Of a stretch of 36,023 nt of DNA, positions 1-10,400 are shown in pieces. Position 1 is the stretch's first letter. Each line of letters begins with the position of its first letter. The DNA lies in the NCBI GenBank assembly GCA_016282595.1, contig JAEEKV010000050.1, forward strand, positions 1 through 36,023. Reading direction: 5' to 3'. The notes beneath the pieces were generated by a model. It was not told the origin of the DNA. It saw nothing but the letters and a program-made list of their open reading frames with translations, and searched no databases. Position numbers and translations under genes: made by a program. Source of the stretch: Lachnospiraceae bacterium (GTDB taxonomy: Bacteria > Bacillota > Clostridia > Lachnospirales > Lachnospiraceae).

Positions 1-195
1 CTTTCCTCTGTTGATGTTTCCATCCAGTCCGGAAACGGCACCGCAGTATTGAAGCAGGGAGGAGCTCCTGCGCCTCAGCCCCAGGAAGAAGCCCCTGCGC
101 CCACTGACGCAGAAGCTGTGCAGCCTCCGGAAGAGGGAGCACCGGGAGCAGAAGCACCTGCAGATGGTGAGATGTCGGAGATTCCTACAGATTGA
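1..195 (+). CDS. C-terminal fragment of an unidentified protein, truncated by window start; Pro/Ala/Glu-rich tail
   Basis: Frame 1 is open from base 1 to TGA at 193-195: LSSVDVSIQSGNGTAVLKQGGAPAPQPQEEAPAPTDAEAVQPPEEGAPGAEAPADGEMSEIPTD*. It ends just before a hairpin. Confidence 0.6.
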   Translation, partial: LSSVDVSIQSGNGTAVLKQGGAPAPQPQEEAPAPTDAEAVQPPEEGAPGAEAPADGEMSEIPTD

Positions 196-204
196 AAAGG
201 TATT

Positions 205-227
205 AAAGTTAGCGGTAGCTAACTTTT
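205..227 (+). terminator. Hairpin AAAGTTAGC-GGTA-GCTAACTTT with short T run
   Basis: Perfect 9-bp stem (205-213/218-226) 10 nt after the TGA of the upstream CDS. Confidence 0.6.
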
Positions 228-248
228 GCATATACATAGGATGATAAG

Positions 249-274
249 AAAACAGGCGCTGCGGCGTCTGTTTT
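249..274 (+). terminator. Second hairpin AAAACAGGCGC-TGCG-GCGTCTGTTTT
   Basis: 11-bp stem with one G-U pair, A-rich 5' arm and T-rich 3' arm; tandem with the hairpin at 205-227. Confidence 0.5.
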
Positions 275-335
275 GCAACGTAAAGCAATGCCCGATTCAA
301 AATACACAGGGGCAGAAAAAGTGGGAGGAAGTATC

Positions 336-3300
336 ATGGAAAAAAGAAGCAGAACGATTCTTTGGACGATCACAACGTTTGCACTGGCTATCCTCTTTGC
401 GGCAATCCCGGCGGCAAAGGTAAAAGCAGGCCCCACCTCTTATGGTATCTGGATCGGAGATCAGCAGTTTGATTCGGATCATACGAGGATCTATGATAAA
501 AACGGAGAAAGCGGCGGTGGATATGCGGAGTATGATAACGGAGATAATACCCTTACCTTCCACAACTTCGCAGGTGTAGATCCGAAGCATTTGTATAATA
601 TAGGGGATGAAGCAAATCCCGCATATGCTCAGGTTTATGCCAAAGGGAAGGGAACCTTGAACATCAAGGGAAATGCATCCCTTTTGAATGATGAAGCCAC
701 CTACGGGATTGAAGTTGTAGGCGATTTTACGGATGGTATGTATATTCTTTCCGATGCGGATATTGAAGTGTCCGGGAAATGTGCAGTTTATAGTATCGGA
801 AACCTGTACGTGCAGGGAAAACTGACGGCAACCAGTCGCAGGGAAGGGGGTAGCGCTGTACTTGCCAGTTATATTTCCGTGTACAAAGGAGCCTTAGTCA
901 ATGCGACGGTTTACGGAGGCTGGGGTGAGGCAATCCGGGCCTATGCGGCCATGGATATCGTCGGGGAAGTGAATGCGGCTGTTATTGTTGAGGATGATGC
1001 CGATTTGCCTGCTTCCGAGAAATCACAGGCCATTCATATGAGTTCCCCGGTTTCGACGCTTACATTTTCTGATGGATGTAAAGTGACTGCAACTGCAGGA
1101 GGAAAAAACGGCGTCGGTATTGTAAGTGCCGGAGGAATGGAAATCTATGAGTGTGATATTACTGCTTCCGGAACCTATGAAGCCATGAGTGCCGGAATGA
1201 TCTCTACCTATCAGGATACCTATTACAGAGATAGTGAGAATATCGTGCTAAGAGACAACCAAAAGGAATTTGTAGATAGCAAAGGCAACCCTGTCAAAAA
1301 TATACGTTTTGTAGATGTACAATGGTACGATATCTGGGTGGGAAACAGCCGTATTAACAGCGATAATTGCTACCGGATTCCCGGCATTCGGGGAGGCGGA
1401 AGTGCGACCTTTGATCCGGATAAAGGGGTTCTTACCTTCAACGGAGTTGTCAGCGGCGTGACCGGCGTAAAGGATAATAAGTCCGATGAAGATAACGCTC
1501 TGTTGTGGATTGGACAGGATATGACAATAGAAGGGGAGGCAGTGCTGAACTCCGAGGCAGCGTATCAGGCTATCCGTGTAGCACCAAACAGAACCCTTAC
1601 TATTAACGGTACAATCACAGCAAGTGGAGATGTTTACGGAGTATCGGTGGATGGAAATTCGAAGCTTGTTCTAAACGGATCCCTGCAGGCTTCAGCGAAG
1701 GAGACGAATTATTATGCCGTTAAGGCAGGTAGCATTCGAATTTCTGAAGAGGGATCTTTGGAAGCAGGCCTGAATGGTAATGCTCCCGGAATTAGTTGTA
1801 TCAATGCTCTGGTGATTGACGGCGGCTCGTTGGTTGCAAAGAATAATGGTGGTGGTGCTGCTATCGCTGTATCAAGGGATTTGGTGCTGAATGACGGTTA
1901 TGTGAATGCGGAGGGAGCAGGAAATACGGTTGCCGCCGTCTCAGTTTCGGGAGAGGCTATAGTCAATGGTGGTGTGCTGGAGGCTACCACCAAGAGCGCG
2001 ACAGATCATTCGATTCATGGAAATCTAACCGTAAATGGGGGATTGGTGAAAGCTGCCGCCACCGGAGATGATTCCTATGCGATTTATTGCGATGGGGAAA
2101 AACATTTGACAATCAATGGCGGAACCGTGGAAGCAAAGGTGACGAATAACCCGGGCTCCGGGGCTGCAGTTTATGCCCAAAAGTTATTTATGAGTGGAGG
2201 AACCCTGACGGCTGCATCCGATTATGACGGCATATATGCAAATTCGGGGCTGAACCTTTACGGAGGAAAGATCGTTGCAACCGGTTTGAATAAGGACGGA
2301 ATCTTTTCCAATAACACCATGGAAATCTCAGCAGGGGAAATAGAAGCTTCAGGGAAAACCTATGGAATCAACCTTAAAAAGAAGCTGACTATTGACGGAG
2401 GTAAAATTCTGGCAAAAGGGGATACTGCTGCGATTTATGTGCACGTAACAGATGGCATTAAGCTGCAGGGTGATGCAGCCATAAGCAGTCCGAAAAATGC
2501 ATCGATCCAATCCTTTACTTCTCCGGTGGTGTGTACAAGTGTAACCATCGATGGTATTACTTATGAAAAGGAGGTAATCATCGAGGGATCTGAGCAGTAC
2601 TCATTGTGGATAGGAAATACCCGGGTAACAGAGGGAAATGCAACAGAAATACAGGGAGTTCTGGGAGGGAAGGCCTCTTATGATCCAATGACCCATACCC
2701 TGACCTTTGCAAATGTAACCGGAATCACGGGATCTGCTCCTACAGCACCTGTACAAGCACAGATCTATTCCCTGGGTGATCTGACCATCGATGGAACAGC
2801 TGATTTAGATGCAGATACCGAATGTGTGATTTATATGGCCGGTGGCAGCAAGCTGACGATGATCGGAGATTTGACCCTTTCTTCAAATCAGAATTATTCG
2901 GTTTATGCATCTGATTTGGAAATACCGGGATCCTTGACTGCATCGTCCAAGAAGGAGACTGCTGTATATGTTGATGGCAATCTGAAGGTGTCGGGAAATT
3001 TGGATGCCACGACGGAGTCGGGAACGGCTGCTGTTCAGGTAAAAATAGGATGGGCTGATATATCCGGAAGTGTCGATGTATTTACGAAAGACGGAACCTA
3101 TGGGTTTTATGTAACAGGGGGCTCGGCTGATGTATCCGGTCAGTTGACAGCTGAGGCTACTTCAAATTGTGCATGCTACATAAAAAAAGCGCTGAATCTT
3201 ACCGGAACAGCAGACTTCAAAGCAAGTGGGGCTGAAGCCGCCCTTACTGTGGGAGGATCCGGCATCATTTCCGGAATGCTGAACGCCCGGGCCAACAAAG

Positions 3301-4541
3301 CAGAAGCTTTTATTGCAAATGGAAGCATTATTGTAAATGGCGGAAAAGTGACTGCAACTTCAACGGAAGCTTCCGGAATCAGTTCGAAAGACAATCTGGA
3401 AATTAACGCAGGATCTGTGGAAGCTACGGGAGCGACGGCAGCCATCACCGTTGTCGGGGAGATCAAATGTTATAACGGCAGTATCATCCTGTTTCCGGAG
3501 GATGCTGGATTTTCCGCAGGGAATATGATTGTCAATGGTGACGGATCGGAGGCAACCCATGTCTTGATCGGCCCGGCTCCGAAGGTTGTAGTGACCTTTG
3601 ATGTGGGTGGCATTGGCAGTGCCCCTGAAAAGCAGAGCATTACCGGGGGAAGACGTGCAACAAAACCTGCAAAGGATCCGACGGCGGAGTGTAAGGTCTT
3701 TGAGGGCTGGTATAAAGATTCCCAATGCTTGCAGGAGTACGATTTTGCCGATCCTGTACTATCTGACATAACAATCTATGCCAAGTGGAAAAGCGGGCAT
3801 GACATAAAGCCTGTAGCAAAGAAGGACGCCACCTGTGAAGAAGCAGGCAATGATGCCTATTATATCTGCAGTAAGTGCGGCAAGTGGTTTTCAGATGCAG
3901 AAGGTACGAAAGTGATCCCGGATCATAACACCATGATCCATGCAGCCCTGGGACACGACTGGGGAGAGTGGAAGATTACAAAGGAAGCCACCGGGGATGC
4001 AGAAGGACAGGAAATGCGTGTATGCTCCCGGGATAAGAATCACACCGAGACCAGAAGCATTGCCAAAAAGACGGATGCCGGAACTAAGGATCCTGCAAAG
4101 GGAGAAACCGTAAAGGATGAAAGCTCCAAGGGTATCTATCTGGTAACCTCTACGGAAGCAGGAAACCTTACCGTAACCTACGGGGGCCCTCAGGATGAAA
4201 CCGCGGCTGAACTGGTAATCCCGGATCAGATCACCATTTGCGGCAAGGCTTATAAGGTAACCGAGATCAAGGCAAACGCCTTTAAGAACAACAGGAAACT
4301 GAAAAAGATCACCATTGGTAAGAACATTAAAAAGATCGGCAAAAATGCCTTTTATGGATGCAAAAACTTAAAGAAGATTACCATTAAGACCAAGCTTCTT
4401 ACGAAAAAGAGCGTAGGGAAAAACGCCTTTGGAAAGATTCATCCCAAGGCCCAGGCAAAGGTGCCTTCCAAGAAAAAGAAAGCCTATAAGACCATCCTCA
4501 GAGCAAAAGGCATGAAGGGAAAGAGCCAGAAAGTAAAATGA
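336..4541 (+). CDS. Large secreted repeat protein: carbohydrate-binding/beta-helix-like repeats, one InlB B-repeat-like domain, C-terminal BspA-like LRR
   Basis: Signal peptide MEKRSRTILWTITTFALAILFAAIPAAKVKAG; three 'Y-[DGS]-[IL]-W-[IV]-G-x...LTF' modules; VTFDVGGIGSAP...FEGWYKDSQCLQEYDF...ITIYAKW; CSKCGKWFSD; C-terminal KVTEIKANAFKNNRKLKKITIGKNIKKIGKNAFYGCKNLKKI. SD GGGAGG precedes ATG 336, which is preferred over the ORF-track start at 273. Confidence 0.8.
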   Translation: MEKRSRTILWTITTFALAILFAAIPAAKVKAGPTSYGIWIGDQQFDSDHTRIYDKNGESGGGYAEYDNGDNTLTFHNFAGVDPKHLYNIGDEANPAYAQVYAKGKGTLNIKGNASLLNDEATYGIEVVGDFTDGMYILSDADIEVSGKCAVYSIGNLYVQGKLTATSRREGGSAVLASYISVYKGALVNATVYGGWGEAIRAYAAMDIVGEVNAAVIVEDDADLPASEKSQAIHMSSPVSTLTFSDGCKVTATAGGKNGVGIVSAGGMEIYECDITASGTYEAMSAGMISTYQDTYYRDSENIVLRDNQKEFVDSKGNPVKNIRFVDVQWYDIWVGNSRINSDNCYRIPGIRGGGSATFDPDKGVLTFNGVVSGVTGVKDNKSDEDNALLWIGQDMTIEGEAVLNSEAAYQAIRVAPNRTLTINGTITASGDVYGVSVDGNSKLVLNGSLQASAKETNYYAVKAGSIRISEEGSLEAGLNGNAPGISCINALVIDGGSLVAKNNGGGAAIAVSRDLVLNDGYVNAEGAGNTVAAVSVSGEAIVNGGVLEATTKSATDHSIHGNLTVNGGLVKAAATGDDSYAIYCDGEKHLTINGGTVEAKVTNNPGSGAAVYAQKLFMSGGTLTAASDYDGIYANSGLNLYGGKIVATGLNKDGIFSNNTMEISAGEIEASGKTYGINLKKKLTIDGGKILAKGDTAAIYVHVTDGIKLQGDAAISSPKNASIQSFTSPVVCTSVTIDGITYEKEVIIEGSEQYSLWIGNTRVTEGNATEIQGVLGGKASYDPMTHTLTFANVTGITGSAPTAPVQAQIYSLGDLTIDGTADLDADTECVIYMAGGSKLTMIGDLTLSSNQNYSVYASDLEIPGSLTASSKKETAVYVDGNLKVSGNLDATTESGTAAVQVKIGWADISGSVDVFTKDGTYGFYVTGGSADVSGQLTAEATSNCACYIKKALNLTGTADFKASGAEAALTVGGSGIISGMLNARANKAEAFIANGSIIVNGGKVTATSTEASGISSKDNLEINAGSVEATGATAAITVVGEIKCYNGSIILFPEDAGFSAGNMIVNGDGSEATHVLIGPAPKVVVTFDVGGIGSAPEKQSITGGRRATKPAKDPTAECKVFEGWYKDSQCLQEYDFADPVLSDITIYAKWKSGHDIKPVAKKDATCEEAGNDAYYICSKCGKWFSDAEGTKVIPDHNTMIHAALGHDWGEWKITKEATGDAEGQEMRVCSRDKNHTETRSIAKKTDAGTKDPAKGETVKDESSKGIYLVTSTEAGNLTVTYGGPQDETAAELVIPDQITICGKAYKVTEIKANAFKNNRKLKKITIGKNIKKIGKNAFYGCKNLKKITIKTKLLTKKSVGKNAFGKIHPKAQAKVPSKKKKAYKTILRAKGMKGKSQKVK

Positions 4542-5920
4542 TAAAACAGGAAAAACAACAGGCTGAAAGTATGTATGAGGGGAGCTTGTGGGACAAGATC
4601 CTGAAATATGCATTTCCCCTGGCGGCAACGGGCATTTTGCAGCAGCTTTTCAATGCTGCGGATATTGCGGTTGTCGGACGGTTTACCGGAGATAAAGGGG
4701 CACTGGCTATGGCGGCGGTAGGTGCCAACAGTCCCCTTGTAGGACTGGCTTTGAACCTTTTCATGGGAATTTCTCTGGGTACCAATGTCATCATTGCCAA
4801 TTCTGTGGGAAGTAAGGATGAAAGGGCCATCCGGAAAGCGGCTCATACCTCCATTGTATTTGCCCTGCTTTCAGGACTGGTTTTGGCTGTTTTGGCGGAG
4901 CTTTTTTCCGGACCTATCCTTCGTTCCCAAAGTATCCCGGAGGAAGTGCTTCCTATGGCACTTCTGTATTTCCGTGTCTATATGTTCGGAATTCCCGTGA
5001 TCATTCTGTATAACTTCATATCCGCAATTTTCCGTGGGCTGGGCAATACCAGGACGCCTTTGATGGCGCTGGTATTTTCCGGCCTGCTAAACGTCTTATT
5101 GAATCTGTTCTTTGTGCTGATCCTGCACATGACCGTGGAAGGCGTGGCAGCGGCTACCGTCCTCTCCAACGGTGTCAGCTCCGGAATCCTGCTGCGGGAT
5201 CTGAACAAGCCCGATTCTCCGGTACGCCTGAGGCGAAGAGAACTGAAGATCGACGGACAGATCCTGTCCAGGATTCTTCGCATCGGTATTCCCGCAGGGC
5301 TCCAATCATCCGTCTTTGGTTTTGCAAACATTCTGATCCAGTCGGCCATCAACAGCCTGGGAACCATTGTTATGGCAGCATCCTCTGCAGCCTTCAATAT
5401 TGAGATCTTTGTGTATCAGGTATTCAATAGCTTTGCACAGGCCACAACTACCTTCGTGGGACAGAATTTCGGTGCAGGGAAGATCAAGCGCTGTAAAAAG
5501 ACCCTGTTTTTGTGTTTGGGAGAAGGAGCAGTCTTTCTCGGCATGGCCATAGCCCTGGTGCTGTTTTTCGGAAAGCGGATGCTTTCGGTGTTCAATCCCG
5601 ATCCCCAGGTGGTGGAAGTGGGGTATGTACGTCTGCTTTTGATCTTTTCGGCCTATTACTTCAGCCTGACCTATGAGTCCCTGTCAGGGTACCTTCGTGG
5701 CTTCGGAATCTCCGTGATCCCCGCAGTCCTTACCATGATCGGCGTCTGCGGCGTCCGCATCACCTGGATCTACGCGGTGTTCCCCAGATTCCGCACCTTT
5801 TCCAATATCATGCTGGTGTATCCCCTGAGTCTTGCGACTACGGCGGTGCTGTTGCTTGTAGCGACGCTGATTCTGAGGCCTGCCAGAAAGTGGATGAAAT
5901 CCGAGAACGGTTCTGACTGA
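4538..5920 (+). CDS. MATE family efflux transporter
   Basis: 460-aa polytopic protein (WDKILKYAFPLAATGILQQLFNAADIAVVGRF...); overlaps the upstream stop (ATGA). The last codons lie in the 19-bp inverted repeat. Confidence 0.9.
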   Translation: MIKQEKQQAESMYEGSLWDKILKYAFPLAATGILQQLFNAADIAVVGRFTGDKGALAMAAVGANSPLVGLALNLFMGISLGTNVIIANSVGSKDERAIRKAAHTSIVFALLSGLVLAVLAELFSGPILRSQSIPEEVLPMALLYFRVYMFGIPVIILYNFISAIFRGLGNTRTPLMALVFSGLLNVLLNLFFVLILHMTVEGVAAATVLSNGVSSGILLRDLNKPDSPVRLRRRELKIDGQILSRILRIGIPAGLQSSVFGFANILIQSAINSLGTIVMAASSAAFNIEIFVYQVFNSFAQATTTFVGQNFGAGKIKRCKKTLFLCLGEGAVFLGMAIALVLFFGKRMLSVFNPDPQVVEVGYVRLLLIFSAYYFSLTYESLSGYLRGFGISVIPAVLTMIGVCGVRITWIYAVFPRFRTFSNIMLVYPLSLATTAVLLLVATLILRPARKWMKSENGSD

Positions 5921-6223
5921 CATAGCCATGGTTGATTATGATGGCTTTGTCGGTTCGGGTGCACTTTCACGGTCGCTTTCCGCCATATGGTGATCTTCTA
6001 AGAAAACGCAGGCCTGCGATTTACGCTATACACGGGTCGGGCCCAAATGCCATCCGGGCACTGTGGGCCCTGAATCGCACATCCGTGTGCGATTCTCCCT
6101 GATTACGGCAAGCTGCGTTTTCAAGAATCTCATCCATCTGACGGGCTTGCGCCGCGCCCGAAAAGTCACCCGCAACCTCCGCCATCATAGTTCAGTATTT
6201 GAAGATGTCAGTCAGAACCGTTC
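5905..6223. repeat. Imperfect-palindromic intergenic element with 19-bp terminal inverted repeats (MITE-like or structured RNA)
   Basis: GAACGGTTCTGACTGACAT (5905-5923) vs ATGTCAGTCAGAACCGTTC (6205-6223), perfect 19 bp. Nested inside: TATGATGGC/GCCATCATA, GGTTCGGGTG/CACCCGcAACC, GAAAACGCAG/CTGCGTTTTC. Central hairpins: GGGCCCA..TGGGCCC and GAATCGCACA-TCCG-TGTGCGATTC. TCCGAG direct repeat at 5900-5905 and 6222-6227. Confidence 0.75.
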
Positions 6224-6318
6224 CGAGCCCACTATCTGTGATACATCTATGGCAAAAAATCAGAGAATATGATATGGTATAAATTAGTAGAATTTTGCAC
6301 AGGAAAGGATGACTGAGC

Positions 6319-7431
6319 ATGGAAACAAGACCGTATGTAGCATGGGATCTGATGAACCGTTTTATGATCGACGTATTCGTGGCTTACGGAGTGCCCGAAG
6401 AGGATGCAAAGATCTGCGCCGATGTGCTTCTGGAGTCGGACAGACGCGGCATTGAAAGCCATGGCTGCAATCGGTTTAAACCCATTTACATTGACAGGAT
6501 CGAGAAGGGAACCCTGCTTCCCGTAACCAATATTGAAATTCTGAAGGAAACCCCCACCACCGTTGTCATGGATGCTCATGACGGAATGGGTATGGTGGCT
6601 TCTTATAAGATGATGCAGATGCTCATCGAAAAAGCCAAGACCTACGGCATGGCAGGCGGAGCTATTAAGAACTCTACCCACTACGGCATTGCGGGCTACT
6701 GGGCTACCATGGCAAGCAACGAAGGGCTTCTTGGGCTGACGGGAACCAATGCCCGTCCTTCCATTTCGCCTACCTTCGGCGTAGAGAATATGATGGGAAC
6801 CAATCCTCTGACCTTTGCTTTTCCCACGGATGAGGAGTTTCCCTTCTGCCTGGACTGTGCCACCTCTACGGTACAAAGAGGCAAGATCGAATACTATGCA
6901 AGAGAGGGCAAGGAAACCCCGGCAGGTATGGTGGTGACCCATGATGGCAGCACCGTGACGGATTCGGCTCAGATTTTGAAGATGCTCACGGAAGGCAAAG
7001 CGGCTCTTGCGCCCATCGGCGGAGGCCCCGGAGATGAGATGTGCGGCTATAAGGGCTATGGCTATGCAGCAGTCGTGGAGATCCTTTCCGCAGCACTGGC
7101 AGGAGGCGAGTTTATGAAGGCACTGAGTGGTGTCAGCGAGGATGGAAAGCCTCAGATGTACCATCTGGGACACTTTTTCTTCGTGGTGGATCCCAACGCC
7201 TTTATGGGAGAAGAGGTTTTCAGAAAAACCGCAGGCGATATTGTCAGAGCCCTGCGCGCCAGCAAAAAGGCCCCCGGATATGACAGGATCTATACGGCTG
7301 GAGAGAAGGAGCACGATGCCTGGCTGGAGAGAAAAGACAAGGGCGTTCCGGTGACGGAAGCAGTACAAAAGGAAATGATCGCCATGCGCGATAAGCTGAA
7401 TCTTCCCTATACCTTCCCCTTTGAAAACTAA
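6319..7431 (+). CDS. Ldh family (malate/L-lactate dehydrogenase type) NAD(P)-dependent oxidoreductase
   Basis: Family-typical segments ADVLLESDRRGIESHG, STHYGIAGYWATMA, GTNPLTFAFPT, GYKGYG. Confidence 0.88.
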   Translation: METRPYVAWDLMNRFMIDVFVAYGVPEEDAKICADVLLESDRRGIESHGCNRFKPIYIDRIEKGTLLPVTNIEILKETPTTVVMDAHDGMGMVASYKMMQMLIEKAKTYGMAGGAIKNSTHYGIAGYWATMASNEGLLGLTGTNARPSISPTFGVENMMGTNPLTFAFPTDEEFPFCLDCATSTVQRGKIEYYAREGKETPAGMVVTHDGSTVTDSAQILKMLTEGKAALAPIGGGPGDEMCGYKGYGYAAVVEILSAALAGGEFMKALSGVSEDGKPQMYHLGHFFFVVDPNAFMGEEVFRKTAGDIVRALRASKKAPGYDRIYTAGEKEHDAWLERKDKGVPVTEAVQKEMIAMRDKLNLPYTFPFEN

Positions 7432-7452
7432 AGAAATTACGGAGTCATTTCA

Positions 7453-10400
7453 ATGAACGAGATCATTCTGGAGCTATCGGCCTTCGGCATTTCGCTGTAT
7501 TGTATGGTGGATAGTCTCCATAACAGAAAGAATTTATATCTTCCCCTGGACAAAACCTGGTTGGATCGCCTGAAAAACCAGCACTTTACCTATATGCTCA
7601 TGCTGGTGATGCTGATGATCTCATCTGTAGCATCTGCCATTGAGATTGCCATGGAGCAGTATATCGGCGTCGAGAATGTGACGCTGCTTATGACGTTTAA
7701 TGAGATCTATTTTCTTTCTCATTGTACGCTGAGTTTTGTATTTACCCTGTATATCATCAACATGACAGATGTGGCGCGGGGGAAGAGTAAGTGGTTCTTT
7801 TTGTCATTTTTGAGTCCCTATTTTTTCTGCGAGCTTCTGGTGATTGTCAATCCCTTCACCAAATGGATCTTCTATATCGATGAAAACTTTAAATATCAGC
7901 GTGCCCACATGGTATGGCTTGTGTATGCAGTGGCAACCATCTATATCGTTTTGGGCATCTACTATTTTTTCAAATACAGAAGCAGACTGGTAAAATCAGA
8001 CCGGTACTCTGCATTCATTTTGATGAGTGTGGCAGTGATCGGAATCGTGATCCAGGGCTTTTCTTCCATTACGGTGGAGCTTTTCTTTGAGGCTATTTCC
8101 TTTTTGGGCTTCATGCTTCTTTTGGAGGAGCAGGGCATGGCCTTTAACAGTGAAAGGCGTTCCCGTGTCAGCAAGGGCTTCATTCTGGTAATCGCCCTCA
8201 TTTTTACCACCATTATCCTGATGAACATTAACCTGATCTACCATGCAGGTACGGATCAGGCGGAAAAGATCGGTAGGATCCAGATCGACAATCTGAAGGG
8301 AGAGTTTCAGGAGGCTATTTCCGAAGCGGAGGGAAATCTCCTTCGTTATTCCATGGGTTTGGAGCAGATGCTCAGTGACAATGCATCCCTTGATGACATT
8401 GAGGTATATATCAGGGAGCAAAAAGACTATTTTACCCAGATGAACGGAAGCAACTGTTTTAACGTGTATGCAGCCTGCAATGACTGGAGCATCATTCCGG
8501 ACTTCGATATGCCGGCCCATTACCATGCGGTGGAGCGCGTCTGGTACATCGGCGCCACCCAGAACGCCGGGGAGATCTATATTACGGAGCCCTATGTGGA
8601 TGCAGCTACCAGGGAGCTGTGCTTTACCCTGTCCTATACCTTATCCGATGAAAACGTGGTTGCGGCCATGGACTTTACCCTTTTGGGGGTGCAGGATATT
8701 GTGCAGCGGATGGGAAGTGAGGAAGGACAGATGGCCCTCATCGTAACGGATGAAGGTACCATTGTCGGCTGCTCGGATCTTACCATGCAGGGAAGAAAGC
8801 TGACGGATGTACTTCCGGAATACGAGGAGATTTTTGAATGGGTAAAAGCCTCCTCGGAGCATCACAGCTTTGACGCTACGGTAGAAGGAGCAAAAAAACA
8901 GGTCTTTTCTTCCGAAACGGGTAACGGCTGGCAGCTGATATTGGTGGAAAATTCCGAAATGCTCTACGGTAATATCTACAGGCAGATGATCATGTTAGGA
9001 GCCATCGATATCCTTATGGTTGTGGTGATCATCGTATTTTACATGGTGAGTGTAAACAACCAGGAAAAGGCGGAGCAGACCCTTTCCATGACGGAAAGCT
9101 TTATCGCCGGAATTTCCGAGGACCTGAAAAAGCCTTTGCAGGAGATCATCCGCATCAGTGATCTGTCCATCCGAGGGGAGGATGCGGACGCCGCGGAATC
9201 CCTTGTGAATATCCGGGAAACCGGAAAACTGCTGCGGGAAAAGATGGACAATCTCTTTTCCTATGCAGGTCTTATCAAGACAGGAATTGCAGAGGAGAGA
9301 AACATTAAGTCCAAGCAAATGAGCGGGCCGGGAGCCATTTCTTCCCGATATATCCGAAACGGTATCATCGGCATTTTGGCAGGGGTCCTTTTGGCCAGTC
9401 TGTTTTTGTGCCTAGTGACTACCACCAGATGGGGCGAGACCAAGATTTCCAAGGAAGCCGACAGATACAATGATGAGCTGACATCCTGGATGCAGCAGCA
9501 GATCAGCATCCTGCGCATGTTCTCGGATGTGATCATTGCAGACCCTTCCGTTTTGGATGACTACGACGAAGCCGTAAAATGGCTGGATGACATTGCCCAG
9601 AATTATTCGGATCTGTCCTTCTGCTATATGGCAAATCCTTATAACAAGGAGCATCAGGTTATCATGAACAACGGCTGGGTACCGGAGCCGGATTATAAGG
9701 TAGAAGAGCGGCAGTGGTACAAGGATACCGAGCGTTCCGGCGCGGAGTGTACCATTTCCGCACCTTACTACGATTCCCAGACGGGACTGTACTGCGTCAC
9801 CTTTTCCAGAAGCTGCTACTCCAAGGATGGAAACTTTTTGGGAATCTTCGCCATCGACTGCTTTATCGATAAGCTCATCGACGTATTGGATGATTCCTAT
9901 ACCAAGGAGGGATATGCCTTCCTGGTGGATCAGGATGGGGTTATCTTAAATCATCCGGACAAGCGCTATGAGATGAGCTCTGAGTCCAGCGTGAACATTG
10001 AGGATACGGGCTACTTTGACGTTTATCGAAACGGTAACGCCTTCTTTATGCAGGATTATGACGGAAGGTATGTGACGGCTTATGCGGCAAAGAGCGAGAT
10101 GTCCGGTTTTACCGTGGTTATGGTACAGAGCTGGTGGACGATTTACGGTGCCGTGATTTTGATGGCTATCATCTTCCTGATTATGATGGGCGGCTCCATC
10201 TTTTCCGTAGCGTATATGATCAATCGATTCATTGTCTGGCAGGAAGAGTCCAACATCCAGCTCAAGCTGGCGGCAGAGGAAGCAGTTTCTGCAGGAAAAG
10301 CAAAATCCCGCTTCCTGGCCCAGATGTCCCATGAGATCAGAACTCCTATCAATGCAGTGCTGGGTATGAATGAGATGATCCTCAGGGAATCCTCGGATGA

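Noticed and set aside
273-335. Upstream start for the large surface protein
   Set aside because: Would put 21 residues before the signal peptide; ATG 336 has a good SD and a proper signal peptide.
6063-6272. 69-aa + strand ORF inside the palindromic element
   Set aside because: No SD-like sequence noted, and it runs through hairpin sequence and a terminal inverted repeat; structure, not coding, explains the bases.
6247-7368. 373-aa antisense ORF
   Set aside because: Antisense to the well-supported Ldh gene; no family features.
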